Assembly: GCA_019752115.1 (NCBI GenBank)
Contig: JAIEMN010000073.1
Span: 1-50,014 of the forward strand
Reading direction: 5' to 3'
Source of the DNA: Gemmatimonadaceae bacterium
GTDB lineage: Bacteria > Gemmatimonadota > Gemmatimonadetes > Gemmatimonadales > Gemmatimonadaceae
Length of the DNA: 50,014 bases
A program made the translations under genes and the position numbers. The notes beneath the pieces were generated by a model. That model was not told the DNA's origin and did not search any database. It saw only the letters and a program-made list of their open reading frames with translations. Within the stretch, counting starts at the first letter, position 1. Each line of letters starts with the position of its first letter. This document shows positions 22,983-30,543 of this stretch, in pieces.

Positions 22983-25900
22983 ATGCGCACGCTCATCCAC
23001 TTTGCGCTCAAGCGCAAAGGCGTCATCGTTGGGCTGACGCTCGGCCTGATGGCGGCCGGCCTCTATGCGCTGCAGCACGTGCCGTTCGACGCCTTTCCGG
23101 ATCTCACCGGCACCCGGGTTGAAGTCATCACCGTCGCTCCCGGGATGGCCCCCGAGGAAGTCGAGCGGCTGGTCACGTATCCCATCGAAAGCACACTGAT
23201 GGGCGTCCCCGGCGCCGAAGGGGTGCGCTCGGTGTCCAAGTTCGGACTGTCGCTCGTCACGGTGCCGTTCCCCGACAAGATGGACGTGTACTTCGCCCGG
23301 CAACTGGTCCAGCAACGCCTGAACGACGCCAAGGGCGCGCTTCCAGCCGGCGTGGAACCGGCGCTCGGGCCGGTCTCGACGCCGATGGGTGAGTTGTATC
23401 AGTATGTGCTGACGAGCGACTCGCTGTCGCTCACCGAGCTCAAGACCCTGCATGACTATGTCGTGCGGCCCCGCCTGCGCACCGTGCCCGGCGTCTCCGA
23501 GGTGAACTCGTGGGGCGGCCTCACCGAGCGCGTGGATGTCGAGGTCGATCCGGTCCGGCTTGCCGCGCGCCGGCTGAGCCTCACCGATGTCCAGCGTGCG
23601 CTGGCCAACAATACGCTCGCCTTCGGGGGCAGCTATCTGGAGCAGGGGGGCGAACGCTACACGCTGCGCGGCCTGGGGCGCGTGGAGAATGTGGCCGAGG
23701 TGGAGCGCGTGGTGGTCGGCTCGTATCTCGGCGCGCCGGTTCGGGTGGGCGATGTGGCACGCGTGAAGCTGGGAGCCCTGCCGCGCAACGGGGCGGTGAC
23801 GAAGGATGGTGCCGGCGAAGTGGTCAGCGGCATGGTGCTCAAGCTGAAGGGCGCCGACTCCCGCCAGGTCATTGCCGATGTCCGCGCGCGCATGGAGGAG
23901 ATCAAGAAGAGCCTCCCGAAGCATGTGACGGTGACCCCGTTCTACGATCAGACCGAGCTGGTGGCGCGAACCTCGCGGACGATCGTGAAGAACCTGATCG
24001 AGGGCGGCCTGCTCGTGATCGCGGTGCTCTTCCTCTTCCTGCGCAACGTGCGGGCGGCGCTGATCGTGGCGTCGGTGATCCCGATCTCAATGCTCATTGC
24101 CTTCATCGGCATGGCGCTCTTTGGCTACTCCGCCAACCTCATGAGTCTGGGCGCGCTGGACTTCGGCCTCATTGTGGACGCGTCGGTCGTCATGATTGAA
24201 AGCTTCATCCGCCGCATCGAGGCGCATCGGGACATGCACCGACTGGGGCTCTTTGAGCGAGCCGCGGTGGAGGTGGGGCGCCCGATCCTTTTCGGCATTG
24301 CGATCATCGTGGCGGTGTACATCCCGATTTTCACACTCGACGGGATGGAAGGGCGCATGTTCAAGCCGATGGCCTTCACGGTCGTCTGCGCCGTGCTCGG
24401 GTCGCTGCTGCTCGCGCTGACGTATGTGCCGGCGGTGTCGGCATGGGCCCTGCGCGATGGGGAAGCGGAGCCAGCGCCGTGGCTGGAGCGGCTCACGGCT
24501 CGCTATCGGCGGCTGCTCGATCGCGTGCTGGCGCGGCCGCTGCCCATTGTCGTCACGGCGGCCGTGGTCGTGGTGGTCTCCGTGTTCTCGCTGACGCGCA
24601 TCGGTACCGAGTTCATGCCCAAGCTCGATGAAGGATCGATTCTGATCACGACGCGGCGCATGCCGAGCATCGATCTGGCCGACGCCACGCGCCTCTCCAC
24701 GGCGGCCGAGCGCATTCTGCGCACGTTCCCGGAAGTCGTCACGGTGGTCACCAAGGAAGGGCGCCCGGATCTCGCGACCGAGGCGATGGGGCTCTTCGAA
24801 GGCGACATGTACGTGATCCTCAAGGACCGCAGCGAGTGGAAGACCGCGCACGACCGCGAGGGGCTCGTGGCCGCCTTCGATTCGGCGCTGGCCGTGGTGC
24901 CGGGGCTCGAGGTGTCGTTCACGCAGCCACTCGCGATGCGATTGGATGAAGCCGAGAGCGGCATCAAGACCGATCTCGGGGTGAAGGTGGTCGGCCCGAG
25001 CATCGAGCAGAACCAGGCGATCGCCGAGCGCATTCGGCGGATCATTGCGGGCGTGAGTGGCTCGGCTGACGTGGGCGTGGAGATCGCGGACGGCACCGGT
25101 CAGGTGCGGATGCAGATCCGACGCGAGGCGCTGGCACAGTACGGCGTGTCGGTGGCCGATGTACGCGATGCGATCGATCTCGCGATGGGATCGCAGACGG
25201 CCGCCGAGCTGATCGATGGCTTCCGCCGCGTAAGCATCGTGGTGACGCTCCCCGAGCCGTTTCGCGTGGACGCGGCGGCGATCGGCCGCCTGACGCTGCG
25301 CGCACCGGGTGGCGAGCTTGTGCCGCTGTCGGCGGTCGCGGAGATCCAGAGCACGACGGGCCCGGAGCTGATCGGGCATGAGGATGCGCAGCGCCGTTCG
25401 CTGGTGCTCAGCAACGTGCGTGGGCGGGACCTCGGCAGCTTCGTGCAGGAAGTGCGAACGCGGGTCGCAGCGGACGTCACACTACCGCCGGGCGTCTTTC
25501 TCGAGTGGGGTGGGCAGTATGAGAACCAGCAGCGGGCGATGTCCCGGCTCGCGATCGTCGTGCCCGCAGCGCTGCTGCTGATCTTCGGGTTGCTCTACCT
25601 GTCGTTCCGCTCCATTCCCCAGGCGGTGCTGGTCCTGTCGAACGTGCCGTTCGCCCTGGTGGGGGGCATCGCCGCGCTCTGGCTGCGCGGGCTCAATCTC
25701 AACCTGTCGGCGAGCATCGGCTTCATTGCGCTCTTCGGCATTGCCGTGCTCAACGGCGTCGTGATGGTGGAGCATCTCAATCATCTGCGGCACAGCGACC
25801 ATCTCGATGATGCCACGGTGCTGGGGCGTGTGCGCCGTGGCGCCGCCGACCGGCTGCGCCCGGTCCTCATGACGGCGCTGGTGGCGAGCCTCGGGTTTGT

Positions 25901-26090
25901 GCCGATGGCGCTGTCCACCAGCCCCGGCAGCGAGGTGCAACGCCCGCTGGCGAGTGTGGTGATCGGCGGGCTGATCACCTCTACCGTGCTGACGCTGTTC
26001 CTGCTGCCCGTGCTCTACGCCTGGCTTGAGGCGCGCCGGCCGCACAAGGCGCACGCGCCGGCGGCGACTCCGGTGCCCGTGCCGGCGTGA
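22983..26090 (+). CDS. Heavy-metal efflux RND transporter, CzcA/CusA family
   Basis: 1035 residues, the usual length. It is the proton-driven inner-membrane pump of a tripartite metal exporter. N-terminal TM followed by HVPFDAFPDLTGTRVEVITVAPGMAPEEVE, whose 'FPD' and 'EVE' pattern is diagnostic for the heavy-metal subgroup. In TM4 the key motif reads DFGLIVDASVVMIES, where many CzcA proteins have DGAVVxxEN; the acidic residues for proton relay are kept, but the Gly-to-Ala change and the lost Asn leave metal specificity open. Two periplasmic porter domains and the second TM bundle (FIALFGIAVLNGVVMVEH) are complete. A strong hairpin follows at 26124. Confidence 0.95.
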   Translation: MRTLIHFALKRKGVIVGLTLGLMAAGLYALQHVPFDAFPDLTGTRVEVITVAPGMAPEEVERLVTYPIESTLMGVPGAEGVRSVSKFGLSLVTVPFPDKMDVYFARQLVQQRLNDAKGALPAGVEPALGPVSTPMGELYQYVLTSDSLSLTELKTLHDYVVRPRLRTVPGVSEVNSWGGLTERVDVEVDPVRLAARRLSLTDVQRALANNTLAFGGSYLEQGGERYTLRGLGRVENVAEVERVVVGSYLGAPVRVGDVARVKLGALPRNGAVTKDGAGEVVSGMVLKLKGADSRQVIADVRARMEEIKKSLPKHVTVTPFYDQTELVARTSRTIVKNLIEGGLLVIAVLFLFLRNVRAALIVASVIPISMLIAFIGMALFGYSANLMSLGALDFGLIVDASVVMIESFIRRIEAHRDMHRLGLFERAAVEVGRPILFGIAIIVAVYIPIFTLDGMEGRMFKPMAFTVVCAVLGSLLLALTYVPAVSAWALRDGEAEPAPWLERLTARYRRLLDRVLARPLPIVVTAAVVVVVSVFSLTRIGTEFMPKLDEGSILITTRRMPSIDLADATRLSTAAERILRTFPEVVTVVTKEGRPDLATEAMGLFEGDMYVILKDRSEWKTAHDREGLVAAFDSALAVVPGLEVSFTQPLAMRLDEAESGIKTDLGVKVVGPSIEQNQAIAERIRRIIAGVSGSADVGVEIADGTGQVRMQIRREALAQYGVSVADVRDAIDLAMGSQTAAELIDGFRRVSIVVTLPEPFRVDAAAIGRLTLRAPGGELVPLSAVAEIQSTTGPELIGHEDAQRRSLVLSNVRGRDLGSFVQEVRTRVAADVTLPPGVFLEWGGQYENQQRAMSRLAIVVPAALLLIFGLLYLSFRSIPQAVLVLSNVPFALVGGIAALWLRGLNLNLSASIGFIALFGIAVLNGVVMVEHLNHLRHSDHLDDATVLGRVRRGAADRLRPVLMTALVASLGFVPMALSTSPGSEVQRPLASVVIGGLITSTVLTLFLLPVLYAWLEARRPHKAHAPAATPVPVPA

Positions 26091-26123
26091 GCCCGTGGCG
26101 GGTCCACCACCGCTGAATCAACG

Positions 26124-26180
26124 GCACGAAGGGCTGGATGGTCACGACGCAGCACGTCGTGTCCGTCCAGCCCTTCGTGC
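26124..26180. terminator. Strong bidirectional hairpin after the efflux operon
   Basis: Positions 26124-26149 and 26155-26180 are complementary at 24 of 26 positions around a five-base loop. It lies between the convergent ends of the RND pump gene and the small membrane protein gene. No T-tract is present on either strand. Confidence 0.75.
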
Positions 26181-26211
26181 TCTCAATGCGACGGTGTGAC
26201 GAGCGTGCGCG

Positions 26212-26586
26212 TTACTGCAGGAACCGATACAAGCCAATAAGCCCCACGACCGCGCCGCCCACGATGAGCACGGTCCCGGCGTCGTTGTCGTTCACGAGCG
26301 CGCCCACCAGGACGGCGGCAAGGCCGGTGACCATCATGGCGGTGTTGGTGCGGGAACTGGCGCGTGGGACCTTGGGCGCCGGCAGGGTGGCGGCGTCGGT
26401 CTGGCGCGTGAGGCCAGCGGGGCGAGGCAGGGCGGCGGCGGGCGCGACGGTGGTCGGGGCCGCCGGGGCGGCCACGGTGTCGGCGGCCACAGGGCTGTTC
26501 GGCGCGGCAAACTGCGCCTGACCGGCAACCGGGAGTGCGAGGGAGCCCAGGAGCAGGCCCAGAACAAGGACGGGAGAACGCAACAT
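26212..26586 (-). CDS. Small exported membrane protein, hypothetical
   Basis: 124 residues from ATG 26586, which has GGAGAG 5-8 bases upstream. A signal peptide (MLRSPVLVLGLLLGSLALPVAGQAQ) is followed by about 50 residues rich in Ala, Pro and Thr, then two closely spaced hydrophobic segments (MMVTGLAAVLVGALV and AGTVLIVGGAVVGLIGLYRFL) that probably form a hairpin in the membrane. I recognise no family. The 26587-26789 stretch between it and the divergent small gene contains no further feature that I can identify. Confidence 0.65.
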   Translation of the reverse strand: MLRSPVLVLGLLLGSLALPVAGQAQFAAPNSPVAADTVAAPAAPTTVAPAAALPRPAGLTRQTDAATLPAPKVPRASSRTNTAMMVTGLAAVLVGALVNDNDAGTVLIVGGAVVGLIGLYRFLQ

Positions 26587-26789
26587 GGGACTCTCCAGCA
26601 ACGGCGCCGGATGGCGCGTGGACGGGTCGCCGCCGGCGGCGGCGGGGTGAACGCTTTCCCATGGGGCAACGTTCATGCCTTGGGGACATCGAGCCGCCGC
26701 AGGCCGCGCTGACCGCGCGCCGCTGGCGCCCCGGCGTCCGATCGCGCAACTTCCGCTCGTTCCCTTGGCCCCTTCCGACCCCGAGACTG

Positions 26790-27020
26790 ATGACCCTCCA
26801 TCCGCCGAAGAAGCTGCGCAAGAAGTACAGCAACCCTTCCCATCCGCTGGTTGTCCTCAAGTTCGAGAATGGCCATCAGATCAAGGTCTACCAGAACGAG
26901 GGCAAGGAGTTTGACTGCTACTCGGGTGAGACCATCAAGCTGCTGGCCGTGAACGACCCCACGTCGAGCGAGTGGGAACTCCTCGAGAACCGCAAGGCCG
27001 ACGCGTTCGACGACGCGTAA
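26790..27020 (+). CDS. Small conserved-looking protein, hypothetical
   Basis: 76 residues from ATG 26790. The N terminus PKKLRKKYSNPSHPLVVLKF is basic, followed by ENGHQIKVYQNEGKEFDCYS, a pattern of beta strands that suggests a small barrel or SH3-like fold, and an acidic end (AFDDA). It is less GC-driven in composition than the antisense frames, has good codon use and is followed by two terminator hairpins, which supports a real gene. No ribosome site is clear. Function unknown. Confidence 0.6.
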   Translation: MTLHPPKKLRKKYSNPSHPLVVLKFENGHQIKVYQNEGKEFDCYSGETIKLLAVNDPTSSEWELLENRKADAFDDA

Positions 27021-27032
27021 CGCCTGCAGACC

Positions 27033-27059
27033 GCACCGCGCGACGGCGTCGCGCGGTGC
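27033..27059 (+). terminator. First of two tandem hairpins after the small protein gene
   Basis: GCACCGCGCGAC and GTCGCGCGGTGC form a 12-bp perfect stem around a three-base loop, 13 bases past the stop codon at 27020. Confidence 0.65.
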
Positions 27060-27061
27060 CG

Positions 27062-27097
27062 ACGGCCGCGAAGAACCTCCGTGTTCTTCGCGGCCGT
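27062..27097 (+). terminator. Second tandem hairpin, before psuG
   Basis: ACGGCCGCGAAGAAC and GTTCTTCGCGGCCGT form a 15-bp perfect stem around a 6-base loop, followed by TGTGCGTTTC. It insulates the psuG promoter, which begins 26 bases later, from upstream transcription. Confidence 0.7.
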
Positions 27098-27122
27098 TGT
27101 GCGTTTCGGGGGCGCCATCGTA

Positions 27123-27151
27123 TTGCCCCCGTGTGCACCGCGCACTACAAT
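27123..27151 (+). promoter_or_regulatory. psuG promoter, leaderless
   Basis: TTGCCC (27123-27128), a 17-base spacer and TACAAT (27146-27151) make a near-consensus sigma-70 promoter. The GTG start codon begins 7 bases after the last base of the -10 box, where transcription should start, so no leader remains for a ribosome-binding site. Confidence 0.75.
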
Positions 27152-27157
27152 CGGATT

Positions 27158-28093
27158 GTGACTCAGCGTCTCCTGCGTCCACGCAGCACTGAAGAGGTTT
27201 CTGCCGCGTTGCACCGCGGCGGCGCTGTCGTCGCCCTTGAAAGTTCCGTACTCGCCCAAGGGCTGTTGCCGCCGTTCAATCGCGAGGCGGCCGAGCGCAT
27301 GATGCGCGCCGCGGCGCAGGCCGGCGCGACACCCGTCATCACCGCCATCGTGCGCGGTGTCGCGAGTTTCGGCCTCGACACCGATGCCCTCGAGCGGTTC
27401 CTCCGGCGTGACGGCGTCCGCAAAGTGTCTGCGCGTGATCTCGGGATCGCCATCGCGCAGGGCGCCGATGGGGCCACCACCGTGGCCGGTACGCTCGCCT
27501 TGTGTGCACTCGGTGGGCTCGAGGTATTCGCCACCGGCGGGATCGGCGGCGTGCACCGCGATGCGCCCTTCGACGAAAGCGCGGATCTGGTGGAACTGGC
27601 TCGTACGCCGGCCATCGTGGTGTGCGCTGGGGCCAAGTCCATCCTCGATTTGCCCGCGACTCTCGAACGCCTGGAAACGCTGGGGGTGCCAGTCGTGGGC
27701 TACGGTACCGATGAACTGCCCGGGTTCTTCAGCACCACCACCGGGCTGCGCCTCACGGCACGACTCGACACCCCGGCGGAGATCGCTGCCGCCTGGCGCG
27801 CCCATCGGGCGCTCGGGCGCACCAGCGCGATGCTCGTCGTGCAGCCGCCGCCGGCGGCGCACGCCGTCCCGGTGGAGATCGTGGAACGCGCCACCCAGGC
27901 CGCGGTTGCGGCCGCTGCCGCCGCGGGCGTCCGCGGTGCCGCCGTCACCCCCTTCCTGCTGGCGGACATCCAGCAGCGCACCAACGGACAGTCGGTGACT
28001 GCCAATCTGGCCCTGCTCGAAGCGAACGCCCGTCTGGCGGGCGAGATCGCCGTTGCGCTGGTCCGGACGCCACCGGCTGATCTTCCGTCGTAG
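27158..28093 (+). CDS. psuG: Pseudouridine-5'-phosphate glycosidase
   Basis: 311 residues from GTG 27158 (MTQRLLRPRSTEEV). Cleaves pseudouridine 5'-phosphate reversibly to uracil and ribose 5-phosphate, so modified nucleosides from RNA decay can be recycled. Family blocks are VVALESSVLAQGLLPPFNRE, RGVASFGLD, GATTVAGTLALCALGGLEVFATGGIGGVHRDA, CAGAKSILDLPATLERLETLGVPVVGYGTDELPGF and the closing FLLADIQQRTNGQSVTANLALLEANARLA, which together contain the active-site Glu, Lys and metal ligands. The usual partner kinase gene (psuK) is not adjacent. The start choice rests on the promoter, whose -10 box lies six bases upstream. Confidence 0.93.
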   Translation: MTQRLLRPRSTEEVSAALHRGGAVVALESSVLAQGLLPPFNREAAERMMRAAAQAGATPVITAIVRGVASFGLDTDALERFLRRDGVRKVSARDLGIAIAQGADGATTVAGTLALCALGGLEVFATGGIGGVHRDAPFDESADLVELARTPAIVVCAGAKSILDLPATLERLETLGVPVVGYGTDELPGFFSTTTGLRLTARLDTPAEIAAAWRAHRALGRTSAMLVVQPPPAAHAVPVEIVERATQAAVAAAAAAGVRGAAVTPFLLADIQQRTNGQSVTANLALLEANARLAGEIAVALVRTPPADLPS

Positions 28094-28112
28094 GGCCGTA
28101 GTCGCAGAGCCG

Positions 28113-28142
28113 TTGAACCAACGCCGTTGTGCACGGTACTAT
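28113..28142 (+). promoter_or_regulatory. Promoter of the TPR protein gene
   Basis: TTGAAC (28113-28118), an 18-base spacer and TACTAT (28137-28142). Unlike the leaderless cases, about 30 bases of leader follow, with a GGAGG ribosome site at 28162-28166, 11 bases before the ATG. Confidence 0.6.
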
Positions 28143-28177
28143 CCGGTAACCCGCTGCATCCGGAGGTCTGCGTCGCC

Positions 28178-29347
28178 ATGTCGAATCCGTTCCTGAGCTC
28201 TGAGGAGTACGACGAGCGCGCTCATGCCCTCTACAACGAGGGGCAGTACGATGAGGCGCTCGATCTGCTGCGTGAAGGGCTCGCCCTCTATCCGGGCGCG
28301 GTCGAGTTGCACGTCGGCGCGGGCTATGCCCGGCTGGCGCGCGAGGAGTACGTCTGGGCCCGGCGGAGCTTCGAGGAGGCGCTCGTGCTCGATCCGGAGC
28401 ACGAAGACGCGCTGGCCGGCGTCGGCGAAGTCCTGCTCAAGTTCGGGCAGGTCGATGCCGGATTCCGCGCCTTTGAGCGTACGATCGAGCTCGGCTATGA
28501 CGACGACGTCGAGCTCATGCTGCAGATCGGCCGCGCGCTCTTCCGCGAAGGCTTCGTGGAGACCGCGCTGACCTACTTCGAAAAGGCGCGTGATCATGCG
28601 GCCGATTCCGCCGAAGCGGTCGCCTGCATTGGCTACGCGCAGCACCGGCTCGGGCTCGATCGCGACGCGATGACGTCGCTGCGGCAGGCGCTCGCACTCG
28701 ACGACAGCTTTGCCGAAGCGCGCGTCTATCTCGCCAATCTGCTCTACGACGCGGGCGAGCTCGACGAGGCGCTCAAGGAGTTCGAGCGCACCACGCCGGA
28801 GGATCACTGGGACGAACTCGGAATCTGGCGGCTGATGGAGCTCAAGAAGCAGGTGTACAAGCTGGCGGAAGACGACGGGGAGTTCCGCGCGTGGGAAGCG
28901 CGCCTCACCGAACTGGCCGGTGAGCCCGACGCCATCGACGATCTGCTCGCCGACATCGAACAGACGGCCATCGAGAACGAGCAGGCGGCGCAGGCGCAGG
29001 CCGCCGGTCAGCCCGACACCCTTGGCACCCTGCTGTCCGGCATCGCCGGGCAGCAGGCCGAGGCGGTGTCGGCGGAATCGCCCACCGAGGTGCTGCTCCC
29101 CACGCCCGAACCGCACGCCGGTACGCATCGGGTGGTGCTGCGGGACGGGACGTCCATTGAAGGCAGCTGGGAAGACATTGTGCGTGCGCTCCGGGACCAG
29201 CGGGATGCGGGCCGCCCGCTCGATGAATACATGGCGCTCGAAGCCCGTCGCACGTACGGCGCGACGGGCGTGCGCGTCGCGTCGCACGCGCCCGAGGCGT
29301 TTCTGCGCGGCAGTGCGGACGCCGGTGTGCTGCGCATCGTGCGCTGA
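28178..29347 (+). CDS. TPR-repeat protein
   Basis: 389 residues from ATG 28178 (MSNPFLSSEEYDERAH). At least five TPR units are visible from residue 10 to about 220, for example ALYNEGQYDEALDLLREGLALYPGA, EYVWARRSFEEALVLDPEHEDAL and ALTYFEKARDHAADSAEAV. A helical acidic region (about 235-300) leads to a C-terminal domain (RVVLRDGTSIEGSWEDIVRALRD, then DEYMALEARRTYGATGV) that I do not recognise. There is no signal peptide, so it probably acts as a cytoplasmic scaffold. A second TPR gene and an M16 peptidase gene follow on the same strand. Confidence 0.85.
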   Translation: MSNPFLSSEEYDERAHALYNEGQYDEALDLLREGLALYPGAVELHVGAGYARLAREEYVWARRSFEEALVLDPEHEDALAGVGEVLLKFGQVDAGFRAFERTIELGYDDDVELMLQIGRALFREGFVETALTYFEKARDHAADSAEAVACIGYAQHRLGLDRDAMTSLRQALALDDSFAEARVYLANLLYDAGELDEALKEFERTTPEDHWDELGIWRLMELKKQVYKLAEDDGEFRAWEARLTELAGEPDAIDDLLADIEQTAIENEQAAQAQAAGQPDTLGTLLSGIAGQQAEAVSAESPTEVLLPTPEPHAGTHRVVLRDGTSIEGSWEDIVRALRDQRDAGRPLDEYMALEARRTYGATGVRVASHAPEAFLRGSADAGVLRIVR

Positions 29348-29439
29348 CGCTACCGTGGTCCGTCTGAGGCGATCGTGTCGGCGTCCAACACCAGCCTCGG
29401 CCGTGCATCCTTGGACCCCTTCACGGGTATGTCCAGGAC

Positions 29440-30543
29440 ATGACCGCCACGCCTCACCCTGACCTGAATGCCCTTCGCGCCGCGCTCGATGCGGCGCGTG
29501 CCGTCTTTGGGGCCTACGATCGCACGCCGGTGCCCGAGTGCTGGCGTGCCGCACAGACGCTCCTGCAGCTGGTCCTGCAGCGCCCGGAGCTCACGGGCCA
29601 GGCGCTGGTGGGCGAAGCGCGTCGCCTGCAGCAGCTGTCGCTCCCCGATGCCCATGCGCTCGTGGCGCTCACGGCGCTCGCCGATCGTCACACCGGCCCG
29701 GCCAGCACCGAGGCCGAGCGCATTCAGGTGCGCGAGGCGTGGATGGCGCTGCAGCATGCGCTGCCCGCGGCCGTCTTCGAACCGGTGGTCCCGGGCGTGG
29801 CCTCGTACGCGCCGCCAACGGCCTCGGCGCATGCCTCGGCGTCGTATGCGCCGCCATCCGCACCGGCCGGCACGCCGGGCGCCGTCCCGCCACCGAGAGG
29901 TGTGCCGTCGATCGCGCCGCCCTCCGTATCGCCGAACGCACCGCCGACATCGGCCGACCCGGTCGTCGAGCTCGTCCCGCCGCCGCGGGCGCGGCGCAAC
30001 CTGCTGCCCCTTCTCGCGGGTGCCGTGCTCGTCGTGGCCGCTGCGGCGGGCGCGATCTGGTGGTTCACGGTGGGGCGCATGGACCGTCTGTATCAGGACG
30101 GCGTCGCCGCCTACACCCGCGGCGCGCGCGAGGTAGCCCGCGATGCGTTCGTGGAGCTGGCGCAGAAGCAGCCGACCGACGCTCGTCCGCTCATCTACCT
30201 GGGGCGCATGTCGCGCGAAGAGGGCGATCTGGCGCGCGCGCGCCGCTTCCTCACCGCCGCCGTGCGCGTGGCGCCCACGAGCGCCGTGGCGCAGCGCGAA
30301 CTCGCGTCCACCATGCTGGCCGATGGGCAGCCGGAGATCGCCCGGCGGTTCTACGTGCACGCCCTCGAACTCGACCCGTCCGATCGCGTGGCACAGGGTT
30401 TTCTCGGGTGCGCGCTCTATCGCCTGCAGCGCTATGATGAAGCACAGCGGTGGGCGACGCGCGCCGGGGCGGGTGACTGGCAGCGCTGCATCGGGCCCGT
30501 GCCGACCGCGCCCGCCGCGTTCCCTCCTGCTCCCCTCCGATGA
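29440..30543 (+). CDS. Membrane-anchored TPR protein
   Basis: 367 residues. An N-terminal helical section of about 115 residues is followed by a Pro/Ala/Ser-rich linker (about 120-185), one membrane segment (LLPLLAGAVLVVAAAAGAIWWF, about 190-210) and a C-terminal TPR array (about 215-345), with units such as YQDGVAAYTRGAREVARDAF, ARRFLTAAVRVAP and ARRFYVHALELDPSD. The TPR part is probably outside the cytoplasm. Its stop overlaps the start of the M16 peptidase in an ATGA arrangement, so the two products are likely to work together, perhaps as a peptidase scaffold. An ATG nine bases upstream closes at once and is not used. Confidence 0.85.
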   Translation: MTATPHPDLNALRAALDAARAVFGAYDRTPVPECWRAAQTLLQLVLQRPELTGQALVGEARRLQQLSLPDAHALVALTALADRHTGPASTEAERIQVREAWMALQHALPAAVFEPVVPGVASYAPPTASAHASASYAPPSAPAGTPGAVPPPRGVPSIAPPSVSPNAPPTSADPVVELVPPPRARRNLLPLLAGAVLVVAAAAGAIWWFTVGRMDRLYQDGVAAYTRGAREVARDAFVELAQKQPTDARPLIYLGRMSREEGDLARARRFLTAAVRVAPTSAVAQRELASTMLADGQPEIARRFYVHALELDPSDRVAQGFLGCALYRLQRYDEAQRWATRAGAGDWQRCIGPVPTAPAAFPPAPLR

